Positions 45,707-54,041 of a stretch of 64,000 bases of DNA are shown one piece after another. Source of the stretch: Nitrospira sp. CR1.1. GTDB lineage: Bacteria; Nitrospirota; Nitrospiria; Nitrospirales; Nitrospiraceae. Position 1 is the first letter of the stretch. Each line of letters starts with the position of its first letter. The stretch spans positions 31,500-95,499 of the forward strand of contig WIAF01000013.1 in assembly GCA_014055465.1 (NCBI GenBank). The letters run 5' to 3'. A model generated the notes under the pieces. It made no database searches. It worked only from the letters and a program-made list of their open reading frames with translations, and was not told the origin of the DNA. Both the position numbers and the translations under genes were made by a program.

Positions 45707-46315
45707 TCAAGGGTTACGGGGAGGTCCTGGCATCACGGGAGCGCTCTGTGGAGCGCCAGCCCCGGGAACTGCCCCCTGTGCACCGGGGTGGGTCGGCATG
45801 GTCCCGGGAGCCAGGCCCATCATGGGCGGCATCAGCAGAGATTGCGAGGAAGGATTGGGATGCTGGAACATCCAATCATGGTAGGTCTTGCGTCCTTCGA
45901 AATGGCGGACAGCCAGCGGAAAATCACGTTCCTTGATCGGTTTTACTTTGCTTTTGCTCCGCACCCCCATAATGCCTCCGGTGGGTGCGCGCATATACTC
46001 CCAATCACCGCCGCTGATCGGATCTTGATAGACTCTTCTCAAAAATGGTTTAGGCGTACGCGTCAATTCAGCGAGAGACTGGGGGTAGATTTCAGTGGTC
46101 ATGATGCGCCCGATTTTCATCGAGGCGGAGTAGAGCGCCAGCGCGTTCTGAATTTCAATCCCCTTCGCCATGAGGTCGGCTTCTTTCTCGCGCTGCACCA
46201 TCACCGTCCACTGGCGAGCCGCTGCAGAGACGGAAATGCCAATCAGGACGATCGAAAACATCAACGCCAGGTAGGTGATGCCGCGGGTATTTTGGAGATG
46301 GCCACGCAACCCCAT
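45707..46315 (-). CDS. GspK-like or minor pseudopilin lacking Glu5
   Basis: A protein of about 202 aa from ATG 46315, which has AGGAGG at 3 nt and follows the PilP-like gene by 7 bp. The N-terminal helix 'RGITYLALMFSIVLIGISVS' follows a prepilin-like Gly, but position +5 is Ala, not Glu. Loss of Glu5 is typical of the tip pseudopilin GspK. The body contains 'LAELTRTPKPFLRRVYQDPI', a motif seen in T2SS-associated prepilin-like proteins, and a Pro/Gly/Met-rich C-terminal tail of about 50 residues. At this length it is shorter than classic GspK. Assignment as tip pseudopilin is inference. Confidence 0.65.
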   Translation of the reverse strand: MGLRGHLQNTRGITYLALMFSIVLIGISVSAAARQWTVMVQREKEADLMAKGIEIQNALALYSASMKIGRIMTTEIYPQSLAELTRTPKPFLRRVYQDPISGGDWEYMRAPTGGIMGVRSKSKVKPIKERDFPLAVRHFEGRKTYHDWMFQHPNPSSQSLLMPPMMGLAPGTMPTHPGAQGAVPGAGAPQSAPVMPGPPRNP

Positions 46316-46322
46316 CGCCCTC

Positions 46323-47039
46323 CTAGTTGGGTTGCCTCCCGGCGCCGGGGTCGTCCGTAACCGGAATGACCTGGGTAATTTTTGATCCCACATCCTGAAG
46401 CGTAATTTCCTTCAACGACACGTCCTTGACCAGGACCTCCCCGGAAATCACCTCTCCCGCCTGGACGACGTGCATCTCGTCATTTTTCACGACCACCGCC
46501 ATATTCTTCTTTTTCTGCGCCCCTCCCCCCATCGCCATGAACCCGACATAGCGGTACTGATTGAGTTCGGTCGCAATCCGTAGCCGTTCGATTTCTTCAG
46601 GAGTCGGCCCCTTTGGCCCCTCCTCCACCACCGCTTCCTGCTCTTCTTCTGCGGGAGCCTGCTCCTGCGGCTCCTCGAGTGGCCCGGGTGCGGGAGGAGC
46701 GGCAGCCTTGGCAGGACCCCGTGAACGGCCTCGACGAGGAGCCGGAGGCGGAACCGCAACCGGCTCAATCTGGGGCAGCAGGCTGGCGAAAATGTTGCGC
46801 GGGGTCGAAAACATGGCTTCGCGTTGTCCCTTGATGGCAGCCAGACGGTCAAGATGAACCTGCACATTACCACCGGCAGCGGCTGGAGGCGCCTTGCTCG
46901 TGGCACGCTGTCCACTAACATGGGTCAATGGGACCCGTGCCTGTTCATTGGAATGGTCGAATTGCCAAATGAGCAACCCGATCCAGAAGACCACGAGGGT
47001 CAGCAACAGCAGCCCCTGATTTTTACTGACTCGATTCAT
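46323..47039 (-). CDS. PilP/GspC-like inner-membrane alignment protein
   Basis: A 238-aa protein with one N-terminal membrane helix (LLLLTLVVFWIGLLIW). A long Pro/Ala/Glu-rich linker at about 85-145 follows, then a C-terminal beta domain: 'YRYVGFMAMGGGAQKKKNMA', 'MHVVQAGEVISGEVLVKDVS' and 'ITLQDVGSKITQVIPV'. That domain matches the HR/PilP fold that contacts the secretin N-domains. It follows pilO-like by 5 bp. Its role is to link the inner-membrane platform to the outer-membrane secretin. Whether it is better called PilP or GspC cannot be settled by eye; it has a real transmembrane helix like GspC, not the lipobox of PilP. Confidence 0.65.
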   Translation of the reverse strand: MNRVSKNQGLLLLTLVVFWIGLLIWQFDHSNEQARVPLTHVSGQRATSKAPPAAAGGNVQVHLDRLAAIKGQREAMFSTPRNIFASLLPQIEPVAVPPPAPRRGRSRGPAKAAAPPAPGPLEEPQEQAPAEEEQEAVVEEGPKGPTPEEIERLRIATELNQYRYVGFMAMGGGAQKKKNMAVVVKNDEMHVVQAGEVISGEVLVKDVSLKEITLQDVGSKITQVIPVTDDPGAGRQPN

Positions 47040-47044
47040 GCGCG

Positions 47045-47617
47045 TTAGGGCGTCGGAGATTGCAGATGTTCTCCGCGTAAATACGTCGAAATTTTAATGT
47101 TAAAGGTGAGTTGCTGGTCCTGAATGTTGCCTGAGCGGACGAGGTTGAGATCCTCGATAAACAACAATTCCTGGGCCGATTCCAGGTTATAGAGGAAGCG
47201 GCGCAAATCCTCATACCGTCCGGTCACCGTCCCCTGCAACACCGCCTTGGTGGCGTCCGGAACCGACGTCTTCTCGGTCTTATAAGAGAGCGCGGGCAGT
47301 GTGACCTGATCGCGCTTGGCTTCTTCCGTCACACCGAGGGCGAGCGGCGCAAAATCACGAAACAACGGCAGGACAGCCCACACCCGCTGAAGATCCGCCT
47401 TCGCCTTCTTGGCTTCCCTGTGCCGATTCAATTGCTGCCGCGCCTTGACCGACTCGGCTTCGAGCCTCACTTGCTCTTCTTCCGCCGCTCCCAGCACCAG
47501 GGCGTGAATGCCGTAACTCATAATGAACAAAGCAGCGACGAAGGCCACCCAGGGAAGAATGGGCGCGTAGGGTTGACGCCACGTCAGTTGAAGCCGATCG
47601 AGTCCTGGAAACATCAT
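47045..47617 (-). CDS. PilO-like inner-membrane assembly protein
   Basis: A 190-aa bitopic protein with a short cytoplasmic start, one membrane helix (VAFVAALFIMSYGIHALVLG), a coiled coil rich in Glu/Lys/Gln at about 45-80, and a ferredoxin-like C-terminal domain ending 'LRSGNIQDQQLTFNIKISTY'. The segment 'VTGRYEDLRRFLYNLESAQE' is a PilO hallmark. PilO pairs with PilN to form the alignment complex of type IV pilus and related machines (GspM in T2SS). The start overlaps the pilN-like stop by 4 bp. Confidence 0.75.
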   Translation of the reverse strand: MMFPGLDRLQLTWRQPYAPILPWVAFVAALFIMSYGIHALVLGAAEEEQVRLEAESVKARQQLNRHREAKKAKADLQRVWAVLPLFRDFAPLALGVTEEAKRDQVTLPALSYKTEKTSVPDATKAVLQGTVTGRYEDLRRFLYNLESAQELLFIEDLNLVRSGNIQDQQLTFNIKISTYLRGEHLQSPTP

Positions 47618-48240
47618 TGATTACGATTCCGATACCGCAACGTGAGGTCGAACTCCACCAGGCCGTTCCCCATCACCCGGTGCTGCCCCAACACGGGATC
47701 CCGAAATTGGGGATGGTCTTGAAACATGACCGTCAAGGTGGTCACATCTTCCAGCGCTCTCGCAGATCCGGTGAGCATGATGGTGGCATTGGCCGGATCA
47801 AGCCGGATGCTATTGACGGCAATCCGCTGAGGAATCGCGCGCTCCAATTCCGTCAGGAACCGGGTCCATGAAAAATTCCGCTTCTCGATCAGGTGATTGG
47901 CAAACTCGATCTCCTTAGGCAGCAGTTGCAGCGCGGCTTCGGAAAGGTCCAGGCCTTCTTGCTGCGCTTCTTTGAGCAACTCTCTGTCCCGCTCCTGTAC
48001 CTGCTGTAAGGCCGATTCTCGCGATTGAACGTCCTGCCACACCAGCCACGACTGCGAAATGTCCCAGAGTATGGCCACGCCGATCACTCCCGCCAATACC
48101 ATGGTCAGCAATCGTGCCGGAGCCAGATACCAACGATAGCGGCTGCTCAGATTGATCGTGAACACACCGCTGCGGGCAGACGGCTGCCCGATACGCAAGA
48201 CCACATCGCGAAGCACCGATGCCAGATTGTCCAACATCAT
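47614..48240 (-). CDS. PilN-like inner-membrane assembly protein
   Basis: A 208-aa protein with a cytoplasmic N-terminal segment (FTINLSSRYRWYLAPARLLT), a membrane helix (TMVLAGVIGVAILWDISQSW), a coiled coil and a small periplasmic alpha/beta domain containing 'WTRFLTELERAIPQRIAVNS' and 'IMLTGSARALEDVTTLTVMF', both typical of PilN/GspL C-terminal parts. 'INL' near the start is the segment by which PilN binds PilM. It follows pilM-like after 3 bp and overlaps pilO-like. Confidence 0.78.
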   Translation of the reverse strand: MMLDNLASVLRDVVLRIGQPSARSGVFTINLSSRYRWYLAPARLLTMVLAGVIGVAILWDISQSWLVWQDVQSRESALQQVQERDRELLKEAQQEGLDLSEAALQLLPKEIEFANHLIEKRNFSWTRFLTELERAIPQRIAVNSIRLDPANATIMLTGSARALEDVTTLTVMFQDHPQFRDPVLGQHRVMGNGLVEFDLTLRYRNRNQ

Positions 48241-48243
48241 GGC

Positions 48244-49251
48244 TTAGACAACCCCTGCAATCGCCGGCATCGCCGCGCTCGTCCGAGGCCCCGCGATCGG
48301 ACCGCCGCCGAACTGTTGCACGCGCTCCCAATCCAACTCCTGCACGGGAACGCCCAATCCCTTCTCCAACTGCTGCCGCAACCCGGGTCCCATGGCTTCA
48401 TCTGCAATCAGAATTGCCTGGCTGATCGCCAATTCCGGCGTCTGCTGCTGACAGGCATAAATGGAATCTGCGCACTCCTGCACAATCCGATTGATACCCA
48501 GCTGTTCCGACCCAGCCGGCCAGACCCCGCCCGAGCCCACTCCGCCCTGCAGCTTGGAGCGGAGAAAGACCAGGACTCCCTTGTGAAAGATCAACGCCGT
48601 GACTCCGCCGTCTGTCGCATTCACCCACAAGAAATCGGCAGTCGAGACGGCTGCGCGCCAGGCTCCATGAGACCACAGATTAAACAGGCGTAAACTCGCG
48701 ACATCCACTTCCTGGGGGATGAGGCCGGCCGCTTCGCAGACGGCTTCATACTGCGCCAGCACAACCTCTTGGACGACTACCGCCAGCACAGTGCAGGGAC
48801 CATCGCCGGACACGCCGGGCTCGGACAAGACTTGGGAAAAGACCTTGGCGCCGCTCAGTGACAGTAACTGCTCCTGCCCCAATCGCCAACGCACCAAGGC
48901 ATCCCGCTCCTCGGAACTCCATGGAAGATCCTGCAGGCGAACGACCGCCAAACGCACGGCCAGGTCCGGCAAAATGACTGTCGCGGGGCGAGGCACTCCC
49001 GGAGTGGAAGAACGGCCAGGAGCCTGAGTGGTCGCCGAACCGGCGATTGCGCGGATGTGCGATTCCAATTCATGGGGGGACACCACGTTTTGCTCCAGCG
49101 GCGAGAGCCGCAGGATTCCATCAGGCAACGCAGAGACCACGCACTGATACCGTGGGCGCCCGCGCCAGTTCCGATGCACCTCCGCCCAGGCCAGATCGTG
49201 TGCTCCGATTTTCAGGCAATACTGCGGTCTGCTGGTGATCCAATCCCACAT
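48244..49251 (-). CDS. PilM-like actin-fold assembly protein
   Basis: A 335-aa soluble protein. The N-terminal part (CLKIGAHDLAWAEVHRNWRG) and 'LAVRLAVVRLQDLPWSSEER' with 'ALVRWRLGQEQLL' resemble the PilM/GspL cytoplasmic fold. The C-terminal ATPase-like half has 'LWVNATDGGVTALIFHKGVL' and 'PELAISQAILIADEAMGPGL'. PilM recruits PilN on the cytoplasmic face and contacts the motor ATPase. The ATG lies just 3 bp after the gspE stop codon, so the genes are tightly linked. Sequence conservation is weaker than for its neighbours. Confidence 0.75.
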   Translation of the reverse strand: MWDWITSRPQYCLKIGAHDLAWAEVHRNWRGRPRYQCVVSALPDGILRLSPLEQNVVSPHELESHIRAIAGSATTQAPGRSSTPGVPRPATVILPDLAVRLAVVRLQDLPWSSEERDALVRWRLGQEQLLSLSGAKVFSQVLSEPGVSGDGPCTVLAVVVQEVVLAQYEAVCEAAGLIPQEVDVASLRLFNLWSHGAWRAAVSTADFLWVNATDGGVTALIFHKGVLVFLRSKLQGGVGSGGVWPAGSEQLGINRIVQECADSIYACQQQTPELAISQAILIADEAMGPGLRQQLEKGLGVPVQELDWERVQQFGGGPIAGPRTSAAMPAIAGVV

Positions 49252-49254
49252 CGC

Positions 49255-50988
49255 CTATCGCTCTTCGCTGAAGGTCACGCGGTTAATTTCGCGCAGCGTC
49301 GTCTCCCCAGCCAGCACTTTTTTTACCGCGGACTGCCGGAGGGTAATCATCCCGTCGGTCACCGCGCGATACCGGATTTCCGACAATGCACGATCGGCCA
49401 GAATCATTTCCTTGATCTCGTCCGTCAGGTCTAAGAATTCGGTAATACACTTCCGGCCTCGATACCCGGTGTCGTGGCACTCGGAGCACCCTTTTCCTTC
49501 ATAAAACGGCGAGGCCTTGAATTCGTCATAATCCAGGCCAGACTCCTCCGCCAGCGCCTGATCGAGAGTGACCTGATGGCGGCAGTCCGGGCAAATCACT
49601 CGAATCAACCGTTGCGCCAACACGCAGGTCAACGCCGCTAAGAAATTATAGGAGTCGATGCCCATCGAGGCGAACCGGCCGATCACATCGAACACGTTGT
49701 TGGCGTGCACTGTGGTCAACACCAAATGACCGGTGAGCGCGGATTGAATGGCGATCTGCGCGGTTTCAGCATCCCGGATTTCTCCGACCATGATTTTGTC
49801 GGGATCGTGGCGCAGAATGGACCGCAACCCGCGAGCAAATGTGAGGCCCTTTTTCTCATTCACCGGGATTTGCACCACGCCGGGCAGCTGATATTCCACC
49901 GGGTCTTCGATCGTAATCAGCTTGTCTTCCTGAATATTCATTTCGCTGATGGCGGCGTAGAGCGTCGTGGTCTTACCGCTTCCGGTCGGACCGGTCACGA
50001 GCACCATCCCGTAGGGTCGTGTAATCGCGCGCCGGAACCGTTTGAGATCTTCGGGGTTGAACCCCAGCCGATCCAGCCGCAATGTGGAGACGCCGGTCGT
50101 GATCGCCTCCCGGTCCAAAATTCTGATCACGACGGATTCACCGAAGACACTCGGGAGAATCGACACGCGGAAATCGACCGTTTTCCGGTCGAGGCGCATC
50201 CGGAAGCTCCCGTCCTGCGGCACCCGCCGCTCCGCAATATCGAGGTCGGACATGACCTTGAGGCGAGAGACCAGCGGCGGATGCAGTTTCACATCAAGCG
50301 GGTCCATGGCAGAGACGAGAATCCCGTCCACGCGAAATTTGACCGTGGTCGCACGATCCGTCGCTTCAATGTGAATATCACTCGCCCGCCGCTGCATGGC
50401 GCTCAACATGATCGTGTCGAGCAGCTTCACGACGGGGCTTTGGTCTTCACCGAAATGGTCCACCGTCAAGACTTCTTCGCCCCGTTCGTCTTCCTTGACC
50501 AGGACCGAGCGGTACTCCGCTTCCAGTTCGCGTAACGCCTGACTCGACCCTTCGCTCCGCTCCAGCGCGGCCTGAATGGCGTTCTTTGAACTCACCACAT
50601 AGTGCAACGGACGATTGAGCAGAATTTCCAGTTCATCCAGCGCCAACAGGTTCTGGGGATCGGAAATCGCAATGGTTAAAACACCCGCCTCATCTTTCAG
50701 CGGCACAAACGGATGACGGCGCATCAATTTGACGGAAATGGTGTGATAGAACTCCGAATCCACACGGAAACCGGTGAGCGCGTCATACGGAAGGCCATAC
50801 TGCGCAGCCAACGCCTGGGCCAACTGCGTCTCTGAAATGGTGCCGTCTTCAACAAGCGTCGGCCCCAAGGCGGTGGTACTGCCCCCGAGGCGAGCCACGA
50901 CCTGGTCTACCGTACGGCGTGGCAGAATGCCTTCACGCACCAGCACATCGGCTAGTGACGGGCGAGTGAGATGACGTTGCATGGCCAT
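49255..50988 (-). CDS. gspE: Secretion/pilus assembly ATPase GspE/PilB
   Basis: 577 aa from ATG 50988, with GGAG about 10 nt upstream; the longer frame would begin with TTG at 51003. An N-terminal MshEN/T2SSE domain covers about 10-150. The hexameric ATPase core has Walker A 'GPTGSGKTTTLYAAI', the Asp box 'ITIEDPVEYQLPGV', Walker B 'LRHDPDKIMVGEIRDAETA' and the His box 'GHLVLTTVHANN'. The zinc-binding C-M domain is recognisable from 'CPDCRHQ' and 'CSECHDTGYRGRK'. It powers pseudopilus assembly. Between the gspF and pilM-like genes. Confidence 0.95.
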   Translation of the reverse strand: MAMQRHLTRPSLADVLVREGILPRRTVDQVVARLGGSTTALGPTLVEDGTISETQLAQALAAQYGLPYDALTGFRVDSEFYHTISVKLMRRHPFVPLKDEAGVLTIAISDPQNLLALDELEILLNRPLHYVVSSKNAIQAALERSEGSSQALRELEAEYRSVLVKEDERGEEVLTVDHFGEDQSPVVKLLDTIMLSAMQRRASDIHIEATDRATTVKFRVDGILVSAMDPLDVKLHPPLVSRLKVMSDLDIAERRVPQDGSFRMRLDRKTVDFRVSILPSVFGESVVIRILDREAITTGVSTLRLDRLGFNPEDLKRFRRAITRPYGMVLVTGPTGSGKTTTLYAAISEMNIQEDKLITIEDPVEYQLPGVVQIPVNEKKGLTFARGLRSILRHDPDKIMVGEIRDAETAQIAIQSALTGHLVLTTVHANNVFDVIGRFASMGIDSYNFLAALTCVLAQRLIRVICPDCRHQVTLDQALAEESGLDYDEFKASPFYEGKGCSECHDTGYRGRKCITEFLDLTDEIKEMILADRALSEIRYRAVTDGMITLRQSAVKKVLAGETTLREINRVTFSEER

Positions 50989-51051
50989 ACTACCGGTCTC
51001 CAACCCTGAAGAAATACGAGGCGATAGGCTGATGACATCCGCGTCGTCGCA

Positions 51052-52266
51052 TTATTGAATCGTCCCGGCCATTTGAAAAATAGGCAAGTACATGATGATG
51101 ACAATTCCGCCGACGAGCAACCCCATGACCAGCAGCAAGACCGGCTCAATCCAGGTGGTCAGCTGACTGAGCCGTACATCGAGATCGCCTTCATAAAATT
51201 CAGCGACATCCCTGAGCATCGGCTCAAGCGAGCCGGTTTCCTCCCCGACCGACAGCATTTCGATTGCCAGCTTGGGCAGGATTTTGGGCCGCTCAATAGC
51301 GGCCGCAAGCGTACTGCCTTCGCGAATTTCGTTGACCGCGGACACCAGCCCTCGTGACACAAAGCGGTTCGATACAGCGCCCCGCGCAATCTCCAGCGCC
51401 TCCACGATCGGGGTGCCTCCCGCTAATACCGTGGCGAGCGTACGCGTCAATTGGATTGTATGATGCTCCACAAGAATGATCCCGAGTAACGGCAACCGCA
51501 ACAGGTTCCGGTCTACGGACAAGCGTCCGGCCGATGTTTGGTACCATGCGCGGCCCATCACCAGCGCCACGATGACGATGATGGCCACGGGAATCAATTG
51601 CGCCTCCCCCATATGAATCACGGAGATGAGCAACCGCGTGGGCGTCGGCAGATTCGCGGATGATTCGCCGTAGACAGAGATGAACGTCGGCATGACATAA
51701 CTCAGTAGAAATCCGACCACCGCCACGCCGACCACCACGAGAAAACCCGGATACGCCAATGCCTTCGTCACCTTTTGGCGAAGGCTGATCATGAGTTTCA
51801 AATAGGCAATGTACCGCTGCAGCACCTCCGCCAAGTTTCCTGACTGTTCACCGGCGCGGATGGTGGCCAGGTAGAGATCTGAAAAATAGGTCGCATGCTT
51901 CCCCAAGGCCTCAGATGCCGAGGCCCCGCCACGAATATCCTGCCGGACGGCCTTGAGCGCTTCTCGAAAAGGCGCACGCTGGGTGCGATCAATGAGGAGA
52001 TCCCACACCCGCAACACCGGCAGCCCCGCCTTGATCAAGGCCAGTAGCTCTTGATTGAACACGAGAAAGTCTTGAAGGGGAAGCTTTCCCCAACGGCCGG
52101 CGGACAGGCCCGGCACACCGAAGCCCGCTCCGCTTCGGGAAAGACGAAATACCAGCAGACCGTCTGCCTCGAGCTTGGCCCTGGCCACATGCTCGTCATC
52201 GCCTTCGATGTGGCCCTCGAAGGTCGTTCCATCCGCGCGAGCCGCTCTATAGGAGAAGACAGCCAT
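51052..52266 (-). CDS. gspF: Inner-membrane platform protein GspF/PilC
   Basis: A 404-aa protein with two GspF cytoplasmic helical domains and three membrane helices (FLVVVGVAVVGFLLSYVMPT, 'LIPVAIIVIVALVMGRA', 'VLLLVMGLLVGGIVIIMYLP'). Family motifs include 'DFLVFNQELLALIKAGLPVL', 'LRVWDLLI', 'IRAGEQSGNLAEVLQRYIAY' and 'MLSVGEETGSLEPMLRDVAE'. It couples the ATPase to pseudopilin polymerisation. It lies 63 bp upstream of gspE. Confidence 0.95.
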   Translation of the reverse strand: MAVFSYRAARADGTTFEGHIEGDDEHVARAKLEADGLLVFRLSRSGAGFGVPGLSAGRWGKLPLQDFLVFNQELLALIKAGLPVLRVWDLLIDRTQRAPFREALKAVRQDIRGGASASEALGKHATYFSDLYLATIRAGEQSGNLAEVLQRYIAYLKLMISLRQKVTKALAYPGFLVVVGVAVVGFLLSYVMPTFISVYGESSANLPTPTRLLISVIHMGEAQLIPVAIIVIVALVMGRAWYQTSAGRLSVDRNLLRLPLLGIILVEHHTIQLTRTLATVLAGGTPIVEALEIARGAVSNRFVSRGLVSAVNEIREGSTLAAAIERPKILPKLAIEMLSVGEETGSLEPMLRDVAEFYEGDLDVRLSQLTTWIEPVLLLVMGLLVGGIVIIMYLPIFQMAGTIQ

Positions 52267-52308
52267 GAGTTCATTCGGCCCGGCACATCACGCGATGATC
52301 CTCAGCCT

Positions 52309-53148
52309 TTATTGAATCAGCGTGCCGAGAGTAGGCGTCGGCACAGCCGCCTGCTGCAGACCCTGCTCCGGCAAACGGAGCGTTCGTCCGGCCACGATAA
52401 GGTTACCTGACAAGCCGTTGAGGGCGCGGATGGCCTCTAACTCAACCTTGTGCCGGCGCGCAAGCCGCCACAACGTATCCCCGCCTTGCACCACGATCGT
52501 TCGCCCCAACGGCTTTCCTTTGGGAAGTGGGGAGCCAGGGAGTGCTGCCGCCGGTGCGACAAGTACGTCGGATGCGGCCTCGCGATTGCGCGGCAGGGGT
52601 TGCGGAGTCGCTTCTTCTTGCACCGGGGATCCCTCGCTCATGTGCTCCTGCGTGTCGACGGACGTCGGAGTTGTGATATCCCGACCAGCCATCAGGCTCT
52701 TGCTGCGCGAAGGCGCTGTCCCAGATGATGCCCTGCCCTGCCCGCTGAACGGCTGAACCGCCTGAGCTACCCGTTCCCGTTCTTCGCGGGCTGAGGTGAG
52801 CTCCTCACGCTGCAACTCGATGATCTGACGGGCCTCCGTTAATCGCCGCTCGGTTTCTCGCAGCATGCCCTGAAGTTGTGCCCGCGCCACTTGCGCGTCG
52901 GCAAGTTCTTTTCTTTGCTCATCCAGTTCCGTACGCAACTCCGCTGCCGTGCGCTGCGCCTCGCGGACCGCCACCTTGAGGGAGTCTGCCGCCACCTGCA
53001 GGTCGGTGGGAGCCGGTTCGTGATTGGGCGTGACCCTCGCACAACCTCCCCAGGACTCACACAGCAGCAATGCGGCCAACCAGCACCCGAATCGTAACCC
53101 GACGCCCATCCGTCGCGCAGGAACCTGTGGCTGTATCATGATGTTCAT
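52309..53148 (-). CDS. LysM-domain lipoprotein with coiled coil
   Basis: 279 aa from ATG 53148, 4 bp after the upstream pseudopilin stop. The signal peptide ends in a lipobox (SWGGC). Residues about 50-130 form a coiled coil (LRTELDEQRKELADAQVARA, 'LREAERRL'-like heptads). A Ser/Pro linker follows, and a LysM domain at about 225-268: 'GDTLWRLARRHKVELEAIRA', 'LNGLSGNLIVAGRTLRLP'. LysM binds peptidoglycan, so the protein could anchor or pilot the secretion machine through the cell wall. It lies between pseudopilin and gspF genes. A pilotin-like role is inference. Confidence 0.82.
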   Translation of the reverse strand: MNIMIQPQVPARRMGVGLRFGCWLAALLLCESWGGCARVTPNHEPAPTDLQVAADSLKVAVREAQRTAAELRTELDEQRKELADAQVARAQLQGMLRETERRLTEARQIIELQREELTSAREERERVAQAVQPFSGQGRASSGTAPSRSKSLMAGRDITTPTSVDTQEHMSEGSPVQEEATPQPLPRNREAASDVLVAPAAALPGSPLPKGKPLGRTIVVQGGDTLWRLARRHKVELEAIRALNGLSGNLIVAGRTLRLPEQGLQQAAVPTPTLGTLIQ

Positions 53149-53152
53149 CGCC

Positions 53153-53560
53153 TTACCATTGGTTGTAGGGTACCCCGTTGCTACCGACCAGTTCGGACCC
53201 TGAAAACACATCGACCATCCCGCCCTCGGCTTCATCGACCATCTCTTGCCACGATGTGGTGGCGCCGGTCAACGGATCGGTCGGGACCCTCCGGAGATAG
53301 CCGGCTGATACTAAGGCTTGAATACTTTCCGGATACTTCCCCTTGTCGGCGCGGTGCTGATCGATCACATCGCGTAACGAAAACAAATCCTGACGCAAGG
53401 CCCCTTCCTTCGCTTTGATGATTGCCGCGTGGTAGGAGGGCACCGCCAATGTGGCAAGAATCCCCACAATCGTCACCACAATCATCAACTCGATAATCGT
53501 AAAACCCTGCGAGGACGACAAGGCCCCTGCACATTTACCACTCTCGGTATTTCGAGCCAT
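53153..53560 (-). CDS. Type II secretion pseudopilin (GspG/PilE-like)
   Basis: A protein of about 135 aa. The prepilin motif 'QGFTIIELMIVVTIVGILAT' has Gly before the cleavage site and Glu at +5. The C-terminal part contains 'SLRDVIDQHRADKGKYPESI', 'GYLRRVPTDPLTGATTSW' and ends 'SNGVPYNQW', the layout of small GspG-like minor pilins. The start at 53560 overlaps the preceding pseudopilin by 26 bp; ATG 53593 and 53611 are also in frame. It is one of two pseudopilins directly after the secretin. Confidence 0.85.
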   Translation of the reverse strand: MARNTESGKCAGALSSSQGFTIIELMIVVTIVGILATLAVPSYHAAIIKAKEGALRQDLFSLRDVIDQHRADKGKYPESIQALVSAGYLRRVPTDPLTGATTSWQEMVDEAEGGMVDVFSGSELVGSNGVPYNQW

Positions 53561-54041
53561 CCAACGCCAATTCTTGACTCTGCGTCGTAACATCGTAAAT
53601 GTCTTCTCCACACCAGTCTTTCACACTGGCAGGATCCCGGTAGCAACGCAGGCGCCAATCGGCTGCTCCGGTCATCGGATCCACGGGGACTGAACGCAGG
53701 TAGCGCCGAATCGTCGTCCCCCGCACCGTCGCTTGCTCGCCTGTGAGTTTGACGCCCAGTAAGGCATCGAGCGACTTCGGATAGCCGTACGGGCCGGTGA
53801 CGTCTTTGCAACTCAACCGGTTCTTGACGCAGGCCGGACCGATCAGCGTGTCGCCGTCACGCGCCCATTCCAGATGAAACGCGTCGATTGCCGCCCGAAT
53901 CACCCTGAGATTCTGCCGTAGCTCGATCTCCTTCGTCCGCTTGGTGGAAACCTTGGTAAACGGCAGCGCAACTGCAGCAAGGATGGAGAGAATCGTCAGG
54001 GTCACGAGCAACTCAAGCAGCGTCACGCCGGACTGTTTCAC
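53535..54041 (-). CDS. Type II secretion pseudopilin
   Basis: A 168-aa protein with a very short leader (MKQSG) and prepilin helix 'VTLLELLVTLTILSILAAVA', Glu at +5. The body resembles the preceding-operon pseudopilins (LRQNLRVIRAAIDAFHLEWA, 'YLRSVPVDPMTGAADWRL', 'YDVTTQSQELALDGSKYREW') and contains four cysteines, which could form disulfides in the periplasm. It starts with GTG that overlaps the secretin stop by 4 bp (GTGA), so translation is coupled. Confidence 0.85.
   Translation of the reverse strand: MKQSGVTLLELLVTLTILSILAAVALPFTKVSTKRTKEIELRQNLRVIRAAIDAFHLEWARDGDTLIGPACVKNRLSCKDVTGPYGYPKSLDALLGVKLTGEQATVRGTTIRRYLRSVPVDPMTGAADWRLRCYRDPASVKDWCGEDIYDVTTQSQELALDGSKYREW

Noticed and set aside
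49705..50535. A 276-aa plus-strand open frame inside gspE
   Set aside because: Antisense shadow of the ATPase gene, His/Arg-rich and without recognisable features.
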